Assembly: GCA_019321725.1 (NCBI GenBank)
Contig: CM033110.1
Span: 20,329,278-20,393,277 of the forward strand
Length of the DNA stretch: 64,000 bases
Direction of reading: 5' to 3'
From: Paulownia fortunei
Taxonomy: Eukaryota > Streptophyta > Magnoliopsida > Lamiales > Paulowniaceae
In this document: positions 11,701 to 26,700 of the stretch, in pieces
Position numbering within the stretch: the first letter of the stretch is position 1
Layout of the letters: every line of letters starts with the position of its first letter
Position numbers and translations under genes: made by a program
Notes under the pieces: generated by a model
What the model saw: the letters and a program-made list of their open reading frames with translations, nothing else
Told to the model about the DNA's origin: nothing
Databases searched by the model: none

Positions 11701-14700
11701 AAATTCACAATGAATTAATGGATGAGGCAAATAGGAGCAAAAAGTTCTGTGTTGCTAGGATATCAAAGAACAAGTCAATTAATGTGGATTTCAGATTATC
11801 AAGGGGAATTGCACAGGTAAATTTCTTCTGCTTTCCTGATATCACGATAAAATAATAGATGTTCTGGTGCTGCCAAATGTTCTCGGATGCCTATTAACTT
11901 TTCGGGTTCATCTTTGGTACCTTAAATTGGTAAGATTGGGTTTTAATGTTTTGGATCTTTCTTTGATGCTTTGCTTCTTTTCCTTTATTTTTCTTTGTTG
12001 TCATTTAAGAATTCATCCTTTTCTCATTCCAATTTATGGTTTGTCATTTTATGTGTGTAATTTCCATTATAGCTCATTTCCAATATACACACACACACAC
12101 ACATATATAGAGAAATGCCAGTGAAGGATTGCAATCAACAAATGACTGCTGGAAAGTAGTGGTCTACTCAGAAAATTGTTGCAGTTTTAGGTTATATCTA
12201 TAGTGTTTAAATTTTTTATCCTGGTGTTCACTTAAGTTTGAGGTTGTGATGTGCCCAACATTACTCAATCAAATCCATTACTTGGCTTTACATATTATAG
12301 CTTCTGTTTCATCTCTCAGTTTGGTGATTTTTAAGCCCATCATTATGTGGCACTCAGTGATCAGAATAAATATTACCAGATCAAGAGATAGTGGGCCTAT
12401 TTATTTCCACTAGGCACACGGACCAGCATTTGCAAATTCTCCATTTAAGTAATTTTTCATGTTACACTACAATGCCAAAAGGGTGCTTGTTATCTACCAT
12501 ATACTAGAAGTTTTTGGATAACTTAAGAAAGAAAATCAGGGGCTCAAAGTGACAACCTTTTGGTTCTGATGCTTTGGAATTAAGTGCTTGTCCATGATTT
12601 TAAAGTTACTGCACTGATCATGGTTGGAGATTGTCAATTTTTTAGTTTTTCACAATGTGAAGATGATGCTCTCTTCCTTTTGCAGGTTAATGATGGAAAA
12701 TATGCTTATGCTATATCCATTTTTGACAAGGTTGACATTTATTCACTTTTAAATTCTGTCTTCTTTATCTTAAACCCAATTTTCCTCCATGCCACTTGGT
12801 TGGAGGGAAAGGAATAATTTTTCACAATGTTTGTTTCACAGAACTTCATCTCTTTGCTTAATATGTCAGATTCTACAAGAAGAGCCCGATTACCCTGAGG
12901 CCTTAATTGGAAGGGGAACAGCATATGCATTTCAAAGAGAACTACATGCCGCTATTGCTGATTTTTCAAAGGTAAAGCTTGAATGAATTCTTTTGTGGGG
13001 AGGCATGTGAAATCCTGGATGATGTAAATCAAACAAGGTTATTTTGAATAGGCGATACAATCAAACCCATCAGCTGGCGAGGCTTGGAAACGCAGGGGGC
13101 AAGCTCGAGCAGCCTTGGGAGAATCTGCTAAGGTGTTTTTTCCATATCTTGATAATGCTTTTGTTTGAATTTATGTTGATTATTTTTTCAGTTGCATTTT
13201 GATTTATTGTATTTTTAATGAAAAAGAAGTGCTGAAATTTGTTGAAGTTCGTCTTTTCTGCAAGCTGGTTTTTCTGTTCCTTAGAGTTGTAATATATCCT
13301 TAATAAAGTCCAGGATCAATTAAGCTTCAAATTCCAATGTCTACGTTCAAAACAGCCCTCAAAACCCTATTTTACAGATCACGAGGTAGTGATGAATAAC
13401 TGCATTTTAGATCTAATTTCTCACCGAACCCCTAATTTATAAATCTGTAATCAAACCACAACCTCTTATCAATTTTCCAGCCATTTCTCTGCTCTGGCTG
13501 TCTTGTAGAAGCTAGCTGCATCAGTTTCGGAAATCTCAAGGTTGTCATCTGTCAATTCGTTGTAGTAACATGATTGGAAAATCAATTGATTTCATACCTA
13601 CTCTATTCAAAGTAACAACTAATATGCAGCAAAGTTTGTGGTAGTTTGATTTCAACTTGTAACATGCAACTATCATATGTACTGTTTCAAGTATGGTCTT
13701 TTGATGTGTATCATATGTGCTGTTTCAAACATGGTCTTTTAGTGTACCGGTTACTCTCACAAAATTTTCCAGGACTTAAATATGACTTCAATAAAATTAA
13801 ATTTGATCTCCTGGCTTTCTAGACGAACAATTTTCACTTGATTGTGTTTGAAAGGAAGATATCATTTTTTCAGAATTGACTTGATTACAGCTTTTTGATG
13901 TTGTTATTCTTGGTGGTTTAAGGGGAGGTGGACAGCAAATGGATGGCAATAGATTGAGTTGGTAAATAGGATGGTTAGTTATGTGTTGGGTGCATGGAAG
14001 TAGTAAAGAAAAGATGAGTGGTAAGGATATGGAGATGGGGGGCAGTGAGTAATTGGATCAGAGGAGCAGGAGCAGATGGTGGGGTAAAATACCACTTGGC
14101 AGATTTGTTACTATTATATGCTATATACAGTAGTTGCATTCTCATTCTGTTTATGATCCATTTTGATTTTTTATTGATTCATATGCTCATTTCTGAATGT
14201 GCATGCACACGTTATGCTGGCATGTTTGTGCTTGTGTAGATTTCTATGCACTTGCGTGTCTAAATATCTTTTTGTTTCCAGGCAATTGAAGACTTGACAA
14301 AAGCATTGGAGTTTGAACCAAACTCAGCTGACATATTACATGAAAGGGGTACTTGCATTATTATATAACTTTAAATTAATATTGCCATTAGTCTTCAGCA
14401 TGATGTTCTTGAGGTTCTTGCTAAGCATTGCCAGTTAAATGCTGCTGCTGATCAATTTCTGGCTATCTATGCACGTGTGAGGGCTAATTTGATTTGCATA
14501 ATGTAGACATATGCAGATTATTGCATGCCATTTGAAATTTAGTAGCTAAGACCCAAAATATCATGCTGGAGCCTGGAGATACCATATGAAATCAGTAATT
14601 TTAATCATAACAGATGTGTTAATAATTTCTTACAATTGATTGTGCCATCCTGCTTCCTCCCCTAGAGAATAACTAATTAAAATAATAATTACTACCATTT

Positions 14701-17700
14701 TCATTACTATACGCACACACAAATACATGTATGTTTTTGTTTGTGTGTGTGAATAAATTGATGGATAAACTTTGCCAAAGCAGATATCAGGTAGTACATA
14801 GTTCAGTAGACCGTAGTTAGTTTTCTGCTACCAACAGTCACTGTAACTTATTTATTACAAAATCAGCAGCGTTCATGTAGGTAATTCGACTAGAATCCTG
14901 CTTTGAATATTTAACTTAATTGAGCAACACTACCATCTTTTGACAAAAGAAAATTTAGTTATTGGAAATTTATAAAGTTTTGACAACTTATGAACAAGGA
15001 AAATAACACCTTTCGCTGAGCAGTAAGCAAAATGGAGAGCACCATCCTCTACCACATGCACTGAGGTAAATGGGCTTCGAACATTCAGAAATGAATTGCC
15101 ACCTGCTTCTAAAACTTCTTATCCTTGTCTTGAAAATGGACAGTGCTCACTAAATGCATTCTGTAGAGTGATTTTTGAAAATTATGGTACCCCATTCCAG
15201 GTAGATGCACCATGGAGGAGCAAAAAAGTTAGCAGACTTTAATAACTCTTAAAAATCATTCCAGTCTAGATATATTTTCATCTATTTGGGCATGACAAAG
15301 TTTTCTCCCACTAGTCTGTGCACCTTATGGTCACAATTTTAGCACAGATATTGTGGAAGTGGATGGTGATTTTGTTGTCACTCTTGCATAAAACACATAC
15401 ATTAGGTAATTGTTTTGCACCAACAGATAATTGATGGTGAACCTGTCTTGAGAATCATAATCTGTGTAATAGTCATTTATAGAAAGTTTGGCTCTATGAA
15501 GAGACGAAAATGCTGGGAGAACACCCGATGAATAATAATGGACAAGGTAAGTGAAAAAGTTTACTGGTAAAAAAACAAAAAAAAATTCATATCCTCTGAA
15601 AAAGAAGGGTGAAGATTAGAAAAATAATTCCACAATAAAATAGTCTAGTTGGCCTCTCCAATTTATCATTACATATGAAGCAAAAATTCCAAGAAACAGA
15701 ACCACCATCAATTAAACAGAATTGGGATTAATGACAGAGTATATGTAAGATTGATTTTACAACCTGGTAAAAGCTACATCAGCAGAAAAATCCTTGCAAA
15801 GAAAATTCTCAGGTATGGATAAGAGAGCTGATATGAGGTTTAACAGAATTAAGGACGAAGGTGGAATAAACACACTAGATGAATTTCCAGGGATTAGCTT
15901 GCATGGCATTAGTCTTACCATTTTGTCGAGGAGCATATCCCATGATGGGCTCTGTCGGGAAATCTCTAGGATATTCTGGCACCAATTGGTCCATTTGAAG
16001 TTACAATGTTTGGTCATGAAGTTAAAATGAGTGATTGCGTCCTCATATTTGGTGTACGAAAGCTTAAGAGACAGTGAAGATACTGGCTTGCCTTTAGTCC
16101 CAATCCTCATGACATTATAACTGTTTATAGAACTTTCTTGTTGAATGTATTTGCTTATTGTGAAAGCTGAAGTCCTGATTCATGTTAGTAAAAATTCATG
16201 CAGGAATTGTAAATTTTAAGTTTAAGGATTACAAAGCTGCTGTTGAAGACTTATCAGCGTGTGTAGAAGTTGATGAGGATAACAAATCTGCATACACATA
16301 CTTGGTGAGTCCACAACAACTAATCTTTACTTAGAATTAACTGGATGAAGTTAATGTGCTTATATGCAAAGAACTATGTAGAGTTAACTGCTGTAATTTG
16401 GGTTTTCACAGGGTTTGGCTCTATCTTCACTTGGTGAATATAGAAGGGCAGAAGAGGCACATATGAAAGCAATCCAAATAGATCAAAATTTCCTTGAGGC
16501 TTGGACTCATCTAACTCAGGTATCCATTAACATATTGTTAGATGTATCACCTTTTTTACATTTCATTCCTCTAAAAGAATGCTTTGCCTTGTATATAAGA
16601 ATACTCTCAGTGGTTCAAAAAAAAGCCCCAAGTTCTCTTGGATACAAGTTGTGACTGAAGAGTGGAAAACAACTTTGTTCAAATGTTTCTTGTCATTTTT
16701 GTGTCTAATGGTTGAACCTAAAGTGATATATGGATACTGATGTTGCCATTATGCAACCTGGGACCATGTTATTGAATTTTGGAAACTATAAGGTAATTTC
16801 AGAAGAATAACATGAGAAGAGTTGTCGAAGAAAATATAAACTCATTTCAGACCTCTTAAAAAAAAAAGATGGAAACATATGCTTGAGATGGAAGGAGTAC
16901 AAAGTAGTAACTTGGTGAAGATTCTCCTCTTCTTGATTTTATTGGTCTATTGAGACAAAATCTCTCTTTATAACTGTATGTTCTGTCTCTTTCAACTTAC
17001 TAGCATGCATACCCACAAATTCAGATCTTTTTCCTTAGTGGCTCAAAAAATGAAGTGAGATATATTTTTGGGACTTTGCCCTGAAGTTTGAGGTTAGTGT
17101 GGGTGAAATGTTTATGCTACCACCTTTTCAGGATATGACTATCGAAATTTGTCCAAAGTGTATTGTAATTTTGCTCTGGCCAGCAAATGATTTTATTTTT
17201 CCTCTTGTTCTGGGACAAAGTTGTAGGCTTATTTAGTGAGAAGACTGTATTGTTGTCAATATCGATTACATTCTGTTCACTTCAAGGTATTTGAACTCTT
17301 AGGAGCTTGAAGGGTATATAACTTTGAATTTTCAGGTTAATTTATCTATTTAAATCAATAGTAGAAATGTAATTCTGTGATGAATTCAAACAGAGGTTTC
17401 TGTTATTGCATTTCAAATTCTGAGAGGTAATCTAACTTTTGCTATCAGCTTGTGCATTTATTTTGTATATTAGAAAAGGGCATGATGGGTAAACAAGGTT
17501 TTTTGTGGTTTAGAATGCACCCAGAAATGTGGTTGGTAAATAAACCTACAATGTACTTGGATTGTATAATTAGCCATGTTGCTTATTAATAGTCCCCATA
17601 GATCTAATCCAAACTATAAAATGACAACCAATATTGAATAAGGCAGGAGTGGTTTCCTATCACAGAATCAGACGAGGCCTTAGATATTCCAATAAAATTT

Positions 17701-20700
17701 TAGTGGTTTGATGCAGAGAATTTATGATTTTCCATGAAGTTGCATAACACTCCATACATGATTACGGGCATGTGCATCAATCTTACTTGGAAGTTAGTTG
17801 AGCAAGAATTCTGGATAATGTTTTGATCTTTTGACAGTTTTATCAAGACATGGCAAATTCAGAAAAGGCTCTACAATGCCTTCATGAGATTCTTAAAATT
17901 GATGGAAGGTATACAGAAAGGATATGATCTTGTTCACTTACATTCTTCCACATTTTGTGTCGTCTAATATGATCCCTGCTTGAGAAATTAATAGGATGTT
18001 TTGATTAACTGATGATATATTAGTGAGGGATCAATGTAAATTTATTAGGTAAAATATTCTTTGAATTTACTTGTTTCCAGATTGATATTTGTTTACCACA
18101 CTATAAATACACGTTTATTGGGTAAAATATTCCTTGTATTTACTTGTTTCCAGATTGTTATTCGTTTACACACTATAAATACACATTTTTGGTATGTTCC
18201 TTGTCATCCAATACTCTATATTTTTCCCTGAAAAATATCTTTTTGGTATAGAGCATACCTACATGAAGTCTTTCCCCTACATAATTTATTTTATATGCTG
18301 CTTGTCTGGGCACAATTTTGAGCTTGAACCTTTCACTAAAATTTAATCTTACTTTGCCACCTTAAGTTTACCGGAAGCAGTTATATGTGTGTAAGTGTAT
18401 TTTCAAGTTTCTCATCCACACAAGTAGTCATGGTATATAGGTTGTGTCATGCAAACCACTCACACTTCAAGGAGGGCTCACATGGATTACCTAATGAATA
18501 TGAGGAGTATAGGAGAATTTTCAATTGGTGCAATTTGTTGATGAAATTGACTATTGAGTGTCTGATTACATGTAATAAAATAAAATCTGCTATTAATAAT
18601 TTTTCTGTATGTAGGAAAATGCTTATCTAACTGAATATACCTTTTCATAGGCTTTGTTGAACTTCATCTACTATCTGCACAATTCCTCAGTTTGAACTTA
18701 TATACTGAATCACATACTAATCTAAGTATTTAGCCATATGAGAATGGCGAATCATTTGTTATTTATATCTTCAATATAGCCTCAAATGTGTTGTCTGGAC
18801 ATATCTTTCTCAAAAGGTCTAGCTTGCATAGGTATGGAAATTGGGTTTAGAGTAGACCCTAAGATGTTAGAGGGTTCTATATAATTGGTTATGTTATTAA
18901 TAATCTGGAGATTTATATTGGAATCATATTGATGGTCTTCTGATGCCTTTAGGTTTGCCAAAGCATATCACCTGCACGGGCTTCTTCTCCATGGGATGGG
19001 AGAGCACAGGTACACGTTCTAAAGTTACTATAGTTGAGATTGTACCAAATGTGAAGCTAGAATTATTAGCTATTGTTGTAGATTACTTGATAAAGTTTGG
19101 ATCACTATATATAATTTTACTGATTTGATTCTTCGTTCTTTTATACGTTGAAGTTATATGTTTTTTGTTACTTTTGGAATTTTTTATTTGTACTCACTTT
19201 TTTTATTTCACCTGCCAATATTCTTCTTATCATGCCTTCAGTGAATCAGAAAGGAGGATCATACTTGGTCTTTTTTGAGATTGTTAGATTTCATTATACT
19301 TGTAAATGAGAACTGAACTTTCAGTCTTATTCTTCAAACGCATTTCCTTTCTGCATAAATCTAATTGTAAATGAGAACTGAACTTTCAGTCTTATTCTTC
19401 AAACACATGTCCTTTCTGCATTTTTTTTTGTCTTTGATTTTGATTTGTTTATTTGTTGGGATGTATACTGTTTAACTAAAGCATTGTCTGAATAATGATC
19501 ATTAGTCCAATATTCTAGCTGGATATAACTTTTTATCTGGAAATTTTCACCATTTATTTTCCCTCAGTTATTATCATGTCTCCACAATACCTTAAATAAT
19601 GTGCTTGGACGTGCTCCAAGGTGGGTAGTCATAAAATGCCTTGAGCCATTGTTGGGAGGCGTTTCTTCTTCAGGGTGCATGCTGTAGTATTTGGGGAGTA
19701 TGCTAGGCTTTCGGTGCTTAACCTCAATTCGCTCGGCATATGCCCCAGAAATGTGTGAATTAGAATTTTCTTGTTTTGACTTTGGGATGCCCAGATACCT
19801 AAATATTATATAAAAAGAATACTTTTCCTTTTGTTCTCAAATTCACTCAACTAATTTGATTCTTCTAAAAATCATCTTTCTTTGTCTCATGGTTATAATA
19901 TTTATGGAACGATTTTTTTATTATGTTTTATTGTCTCAAGAGCTGTAAATATCTTTCTTTATTTTATGCTATTTTGTGCCTGCTGGATATCAATTTTTCT
20001 TCATCATTTTTCTACTATTGTAATTTGTTAACTTATTTTTAATTTTTTAACATTGTTTTATTATATGAAAATATTTATTATGAAAATTCATAGGGCATAT
20101 GCCCCGCCTCGAAACATGTGAAATGCCTCAAACCAACAACTTGGCCTTTTTGAAACATTAGGTTTGATATGATTGTATATGGAAGAGTTAATTCAATTAC
20201 ATGAGTTTCTAACTGCTACCTAATTCCCTATTCAAATTGATGGTTACAGGTATGCCATCAAGGAATTATCAATGGGATTAAGTATTGATAGCTCGAATAT
20301 TGAATGTCTATATTTAAGAGCTTCTTGTTATCACGCTATTGGAGAATTTAAAGAGGCGGTATGTGATTTTTTTTTTTCTCTATCCCCCCCAACCAAAGTA
20401 ATTTTGGTGGATATATCAATATGAGAGTTCAGGTTTGTACAGTGTCTTACATGGAGTCAATTTTACAAACCAGGTTAAAGATTATGATGCAGCCTTGGAT
20501 CTCGAATTGGATTCAATGGAAAAATTTGTACTCCAGTGCTTAGCCTTCTATCAGGTTATTTAATATTCAGTATGGCATAATTCCAGTGAGTGCTTGATTA
20601 CTGTTTCTGCATACACACAAGTTCAGAATATTCTTTTTGCATGCTTTCTAATTTGCTGTTCCACCAAGCCTCTATGGCTAATTATCTGGGTTGGCCATGG

Positions 20701-23700
20701 TATCAATAAAACTAGAGCTTTAAGAATTGTTTAAGTGCATCCATGTTTTTGCTTGACCAATTTCCCTGTAAGTTATATTGATGAAATTATAATTCTACTC
20801 TTTGCCAATCTGCCTTGGTTCGTCGCACAGTAATGACTTCAAAGAGTCTCTCCTTTTATTTAGAATCCCTGAACTTGGTGTTTGGAGTACATTTTAGGTA
20901 CAGCCAGGTTAGACTTAAGAATTAATTTTAGGCTAAAGCTCAAAGTTCTGCATTTTGCTTCATTCTATCGTATGAAAATTATGGAAGTTCAAGGGCGCTT
21001 TTCTAATTGTCAAGTACTATTGGTTACACCTGCAACATTTAGTGAATGAGTAATCTGTCATCTGAGTCATAGGAAAAATGTATGGGCATGAAGATTTAAA
21101 TACCACAGGAGCATTGTGGAAGCACTGATACTTGAATTTAGCTATAAGTGAAACACTATCCATCTAAATCCAAATAGGTTGGAATGCAACCAAGTTAAAT
21201 TCTTATTCATAATGTTGGTATCTCTTTTCTTCATTGACCGCATAAACATAATTATATTCATGATCATGAAGTTGCTGTATTGTTAGATCATCCAGGCACC
21301 ATGTTTGAGTGTAAGGAGTTGACTGTCATCTTCTTAATTTTTTTTCCTGTAATCTGTTCTTGCAGAAAGAAATTGCATTGTACACAGCTTCAAAGTTCAA
21401 CACTGAATTTTCTTGGTTTGACCTTGACGGTGATATAGATCCCCTCTTTAAGGTAAAGTATGAATCATAACTTCATCCTGTGTTTACTGTGTCTATCTCA
21501 TTACTTTCGTATTGTTTCCCTCAAGTTTTCTGGTATTATGCAAGGATTTTAATGTCTTATTACTCACATCACATTCAAAGTTTTGATTCGTTTAATTGTC
21601 TGGTTAGCCCATTTTATAAAGACAGGTCACCAAAATATCATCATCTAGAGGTCTTTTTTTTTTTGTGTGTGTTTTGAGTGTGTTATGTTATCAAGCTGTA
21701 TTCTGTCATTATGGTTTTCTGGTTCAGACAATCCGTATAATTCATGGCTTATGACTTTTTAAATTTTGAAGGCCAGAAGATTGATCTAGTAATGCTAATT
21801 ATCTCTCCTACTCTTTCTAGCTGTGCATTGCCTGCACCTGAAATTACTGAAAACTCAAGCAAACTTCCAGAAAATATCAGGATTTGCACCCACAGTGAAT
21901 GGGTTATATAGATACATATATAAATACATAGTATCTATATATATGTATGTATCTTTATATTTATCTGAATATAGATATCCATATGGATCAAAGGAAATGG
22001 CCATATTTTCTGTGTAGTTTAGGAGTGATTTGCTTATATGTCATCTCATGTGACCCAGTTTAGTTACTGAAAAGGTTATAAGGTCATTCATTATATTGCA
22101 GAGTATAATGAGTGTATGGGCAGTTGTGTGCACTGTAGATGTTGATGCTACTTGATAAATGACTTGATATAGGGAGATGAACTTTAAAATAGCATAGGAC
22201 TGAAAGACGTTGATATGGTAGCAGAATAGCTAATGAGTAATGGAAAGGGTTGTTAGAAAGGCTTGGTGCTAAATTGTGTGTGATTGGTGAATGCGCAATT
22301 TTGCAAACTGTACAAGTTGAGTTTGAAATAGCTCACCACTGGGACAGCTAATTCGTTAAAAAAAATGTTGTATGGAATTTTATCTCGTTATTAATACTCT
22401 TTCCTACTTCTTTTCCTAGGAATATTGGTGTAAAAGGCTGCATCCAAAGAATGTATGTGAGAAAGTGTACAGGCAACCCCCTCTGCGAGATTCTTTGAGA
22501 AAGGGAAAGCTGAAAAAGCAAGAATTTTCTCTTACAAAGCAGAAGGCATCCCTTCTACAGGCTGCAGATTCTATTGGCAAGAAGATCCAGTACCATTGCC
22601 CAGGATTCCTGCCCAACAGACGTCAGGTGATTGTTCATAAGAATGAGTTGGTGTAGGAAACTTAAATTGAATTCTGAAAATTAGCCATGCCAGAATATTG
22701 TTCACTTTTCCAGATCAAAGTACAGTCTCGGAAGCATATTATTTCCATTTCTATGTTTGGACTGTACAGAAGTTACGCCGGGTTTATAAGAATAAAATGT
22801 TTGCATAATAATTTCCATTTAGTTTGTGTATTTGTATTTTCTCTTCTTTTTTCCCTTTTTGGTAATTAATTTAAATGTGACAAGTTATGTTTCTTTTGTT
22901 GCATTTTAGGGCCCCATAATGCTACATTTTTAATTTTTTCTACTTCTGTTTCTTCTTATTTTGTTGTAAGAAGTTGTTGGCAAGGTTTCTTTCTGAACTA
23001 ATATATTACAAAGGAACAAGGAAGACAGAAAGAAAATTTTCATTTCTAATTGTTAAAATTTCTGCTTTCCAAGGTTTAGTGTTCTACCAAATTAAGAGTT
23101 GTTAATATCACCACTTTAGATTAAAGTTGGGATGACATTTAATTTTGTTATTCTTCTTCCTGTACATTTGAATCTCTCTTAGAGGTGGTTGGTCTAGCCT
23201 CTATGGTACCAATGCTTGTTCGCATTTTAGTTTTTAAACTGGTGGAACTTCAAAAGACTAGATCTGCCTTATATAGAAGTGATTTTTACTGCATTTTTTA
23301 TTAATTTGTGTTTATGAAATGTTTTTGGATTCAAACATATATTCACATGCTAGTTGTTTAGTTGCCTTGTTTAAAAATTCCCTGGGTTCAAACTTATATT
23401 CAGATTATAAGTTTTTGGTGAGAATTGAATTAAATATACATGTTGCTGTCAACATCTCTTGTGTTGGAAGCTTAGTTGATAAGTTATTGATGAATATCTC
23501 CCGGTTTAGTTTTATCTCCAAGATTTAGTATTTCTTTCTGAGAGATCATTCTTTTATACTTCAGCCCTTGAATTAGTTGATTATTGTGCTCTTGAATGAT
23601 CATTGATTTGAAGCATAACACTTTGATTTTCAATATTTACTTTTCATTTGAAATTATCAAATTTTGAAATAAGTTTGTCAATAAGAAGAGCAATCTGAGC

Positions 23701-26700
23701 CCCAAACAATTATATATTGAGATAATCAGATAGTTACAAATTTTAGTTTATCCATTATTTACCTTGAGTGGTAAATTTTCTACTATTGTGCTGGTGCTTT
23801 TTACAAGGGATGAAGAGGGATGGGTATGACTGGCTGATGTGGAGTTTGTGTTGCTAGCAGATAGAATTAGTTGAATTTGTTTTCCTTCGGAGTTCAAGCA
23901 AAGAGTATTTTCATGTGTTTTGGTTGGATCTAACAAAGTCATATGTAATGTGGACTAGAATATGCATTCATATGAATTCTTGATGGTTTTTTTTTCCCCT
24001 ATTATTTGTTACTATTCTGGTGGGCTTTGCGCCAACTGATTGCTCATCTATATGTGAACATGCACCAGTATCGAATGGCGGGACTCGCTGTTATAGAGAT
24101 TGCACAAAAGGTTGTAAAGGTTTGGCGTTCTCTACAAACTGAATGGAAGCATTCAAATAAAAGTGCGTCAAAACATGGAAAGAAAGTCAGGAGAAAAGAA
24201 AAACTCAACCCTCCTAGTCAGAACAGAGGTGGGGCCGGTTGCAGTACTAGCAGTTTTTTAGAACCATCTACTTCATCTACTGCAGCAGAAGATAGATCAT
24301 ATGGACGTCCTACGATGCCTTGGCACAGTGTTTATTCGTTGGCTGTCAAATGGAGACAGATATCTGAACCATGTGACCCAGTTGTCTGGGTTAACAAGTT
24401 GAGGTACTTCATAGTAGTTCATTTATTTACATCATTGTTGGTAATATTTTGTTGCAATAACCTTCCAGCTAACTTATGGAATGGACTAATATAATTTGAA
24501 AGTTCTTGCATAGATAGTTAATTGTTTGGACTAGTTCTGAATTTATCATATTTTATTACTCAGGGATCAATAATGTAGCCAGTGAATTAGATACTTATTG
24601 CAAGGAAGATTAAAAGATTAAATGTATATATATTTGTGCGTACATGTATGATACTTTCTGATCAGTGGGCCCTTTTGTTATCTAGTGAGGAATTCAATTC
24701 TGGATTTGGGTCCCACACTCCTCTTATTCTCGGGCAAGCCAAGGTTGTACGCTATTTTCCAAATTTTCAGAGGTAAAACTATATTGTCATTTTTAAATAA
24801 ATTTGATACCTTCATTACATTAATAAAATTTCCATGTTGTGGAACAGAATATTCTTCTCTAATTTTAATGATGAAATCTGTGACAAAAAATGCTCATTGT
24901 TTGTTGATATGCAGAGCATTTAATGTTGCCAAAGCAGTAATAAAGGACAATAAGTATGTGCGTGACAAGAAGGACAACATCATCAATCTCTCTGAAAATG
25001 GGAAACTGCAAGAAGTAAGTTATATTTTTAATAGAATACAAAGTTAAATCTGTTGCTTGCTTTTCATTCATATGGATTCTGCTAATCCTTCCCAATATAG
25101 CTACTTTTCTTACTAAGGTTTGGCGTTTTAGACTTTCTATCAGCAGACATGCTGTTGTATCATTGTAAAATATGTTATTAGCCCTCAAGTGGAGAATCAG
25201 TGTACATTTTTTTATGATATACCCGCTTGTTTCTTCTCAGGTTGAAATACAAAGAGAATCACTTCTCCTTTCAGGGGGTTTAATTTTTCTTCTTTGATGG
25301 GGAAGATTTTAGTAGAGTAATGCTGAAGAGTTAATCATACTGATATGGGATTCATTCTAGTGCTCCCAACTCCTAAGATATGTAAACTTGCATCTGAGAA
25401 ACAGTCTTGTGTCCACAATCACCTCGTTTTATTGGTTGTTCATCACAGTATTGATGCAATGAACTGTATATGTTTGATTTGGGCTAACTTTGATTAGTTT
25501 ACATTTTTCATTTTTTTTTCCTACTTTTTGTGGGCATTGACTTGCCAATAGGTGCAACATTTTTCCTGTTTGGTCTCTTCTTGAGCGCATGAGTATCATT
25601 TTCATATTCTTCTTTGTGGGTTTTATGTTTTCTGATCTAAAGGGTGTTGCTCCTTGATATTCAACTTGCAGATAATGAATGCAGAATCCTGCTCTGATCT
25701 TTACAGAGCTGTGGGCGAGGACTTCTGGTTGGCTACTTGGTGCAATAGTATGGCAGTAGAGGGGTAATTTTTGTGTTAAATGTTCCTTGTTTATGACTTT
25801 TATCTTTTTTCCTTTACCCAGTCATCTTATGGTAGGACACGATTGTGTGGAGTTTTTTAACTTAGATTTCTTTTGGTCGTGTTTCTTATTCCAGAAAGCG
25901 TCTTGAAGGAACAAGGATCTCCCTTGTAAAAACGTAAGCTACGTCTCTTTTTTAACACGCTGTTGATTGATAACATATATCGACTCATTTATTGATTGCT
26001 CCTTTTTAAACTGGTCAATTCTTGTTTATTTGTCATTTTTGTTGGTTAATTTGCTCCTTTCAGGGACCAAATTGGGTACGATTTTGCTATTAGAACACCT
26101 TGCACGCCTTCTAGGTGGGATGGCTTTGAAGTGGAAATGACTTCAGCATGGGAGGCATGTCTTCCGACCTAATTCCTGTCCTGAATCACAGTCTTTAGTA
26201 AACTTTTTTCAACTTCTCCCTATGCCTTGTTGGAATGCACACTATTATATTACGAGGACATATTTCATCCTTTTTGAATCATGGCATGCGGATGGAAATT
26301 AATTAGATGTGGACATTACTATATTGTCTTATATTAGCTTGCTGTGCACTTTGTGGAGTGCAACAATATGCTTTATCTCATTCAGGATTCTTCTAACAAA
26401 GTCTTTTAAGTTTTTTTGAATCCTTTTGAATCTTCAAAATCCTTATATCCTTACTAGCTTCTGAATTCCTATATGCTTGTAACCTCCCCAAATTCTGTTA
26501 AGCTTACAAAAAACGTCATCATTTATCTGCATAGTTTTATGTACAGCTTGTTGTGAAAGAAATTAATTTCATCTTGTTTCTATTTCTACGAAAGTGATCA
26601 GAAAGGCACATCATTTAGCTTTGCTAATCTTAGATTAATACTGATTGACGATCCAGATGCATTGAATTGATAAAAAAAATGGATATGCAGGCACTCTGTG

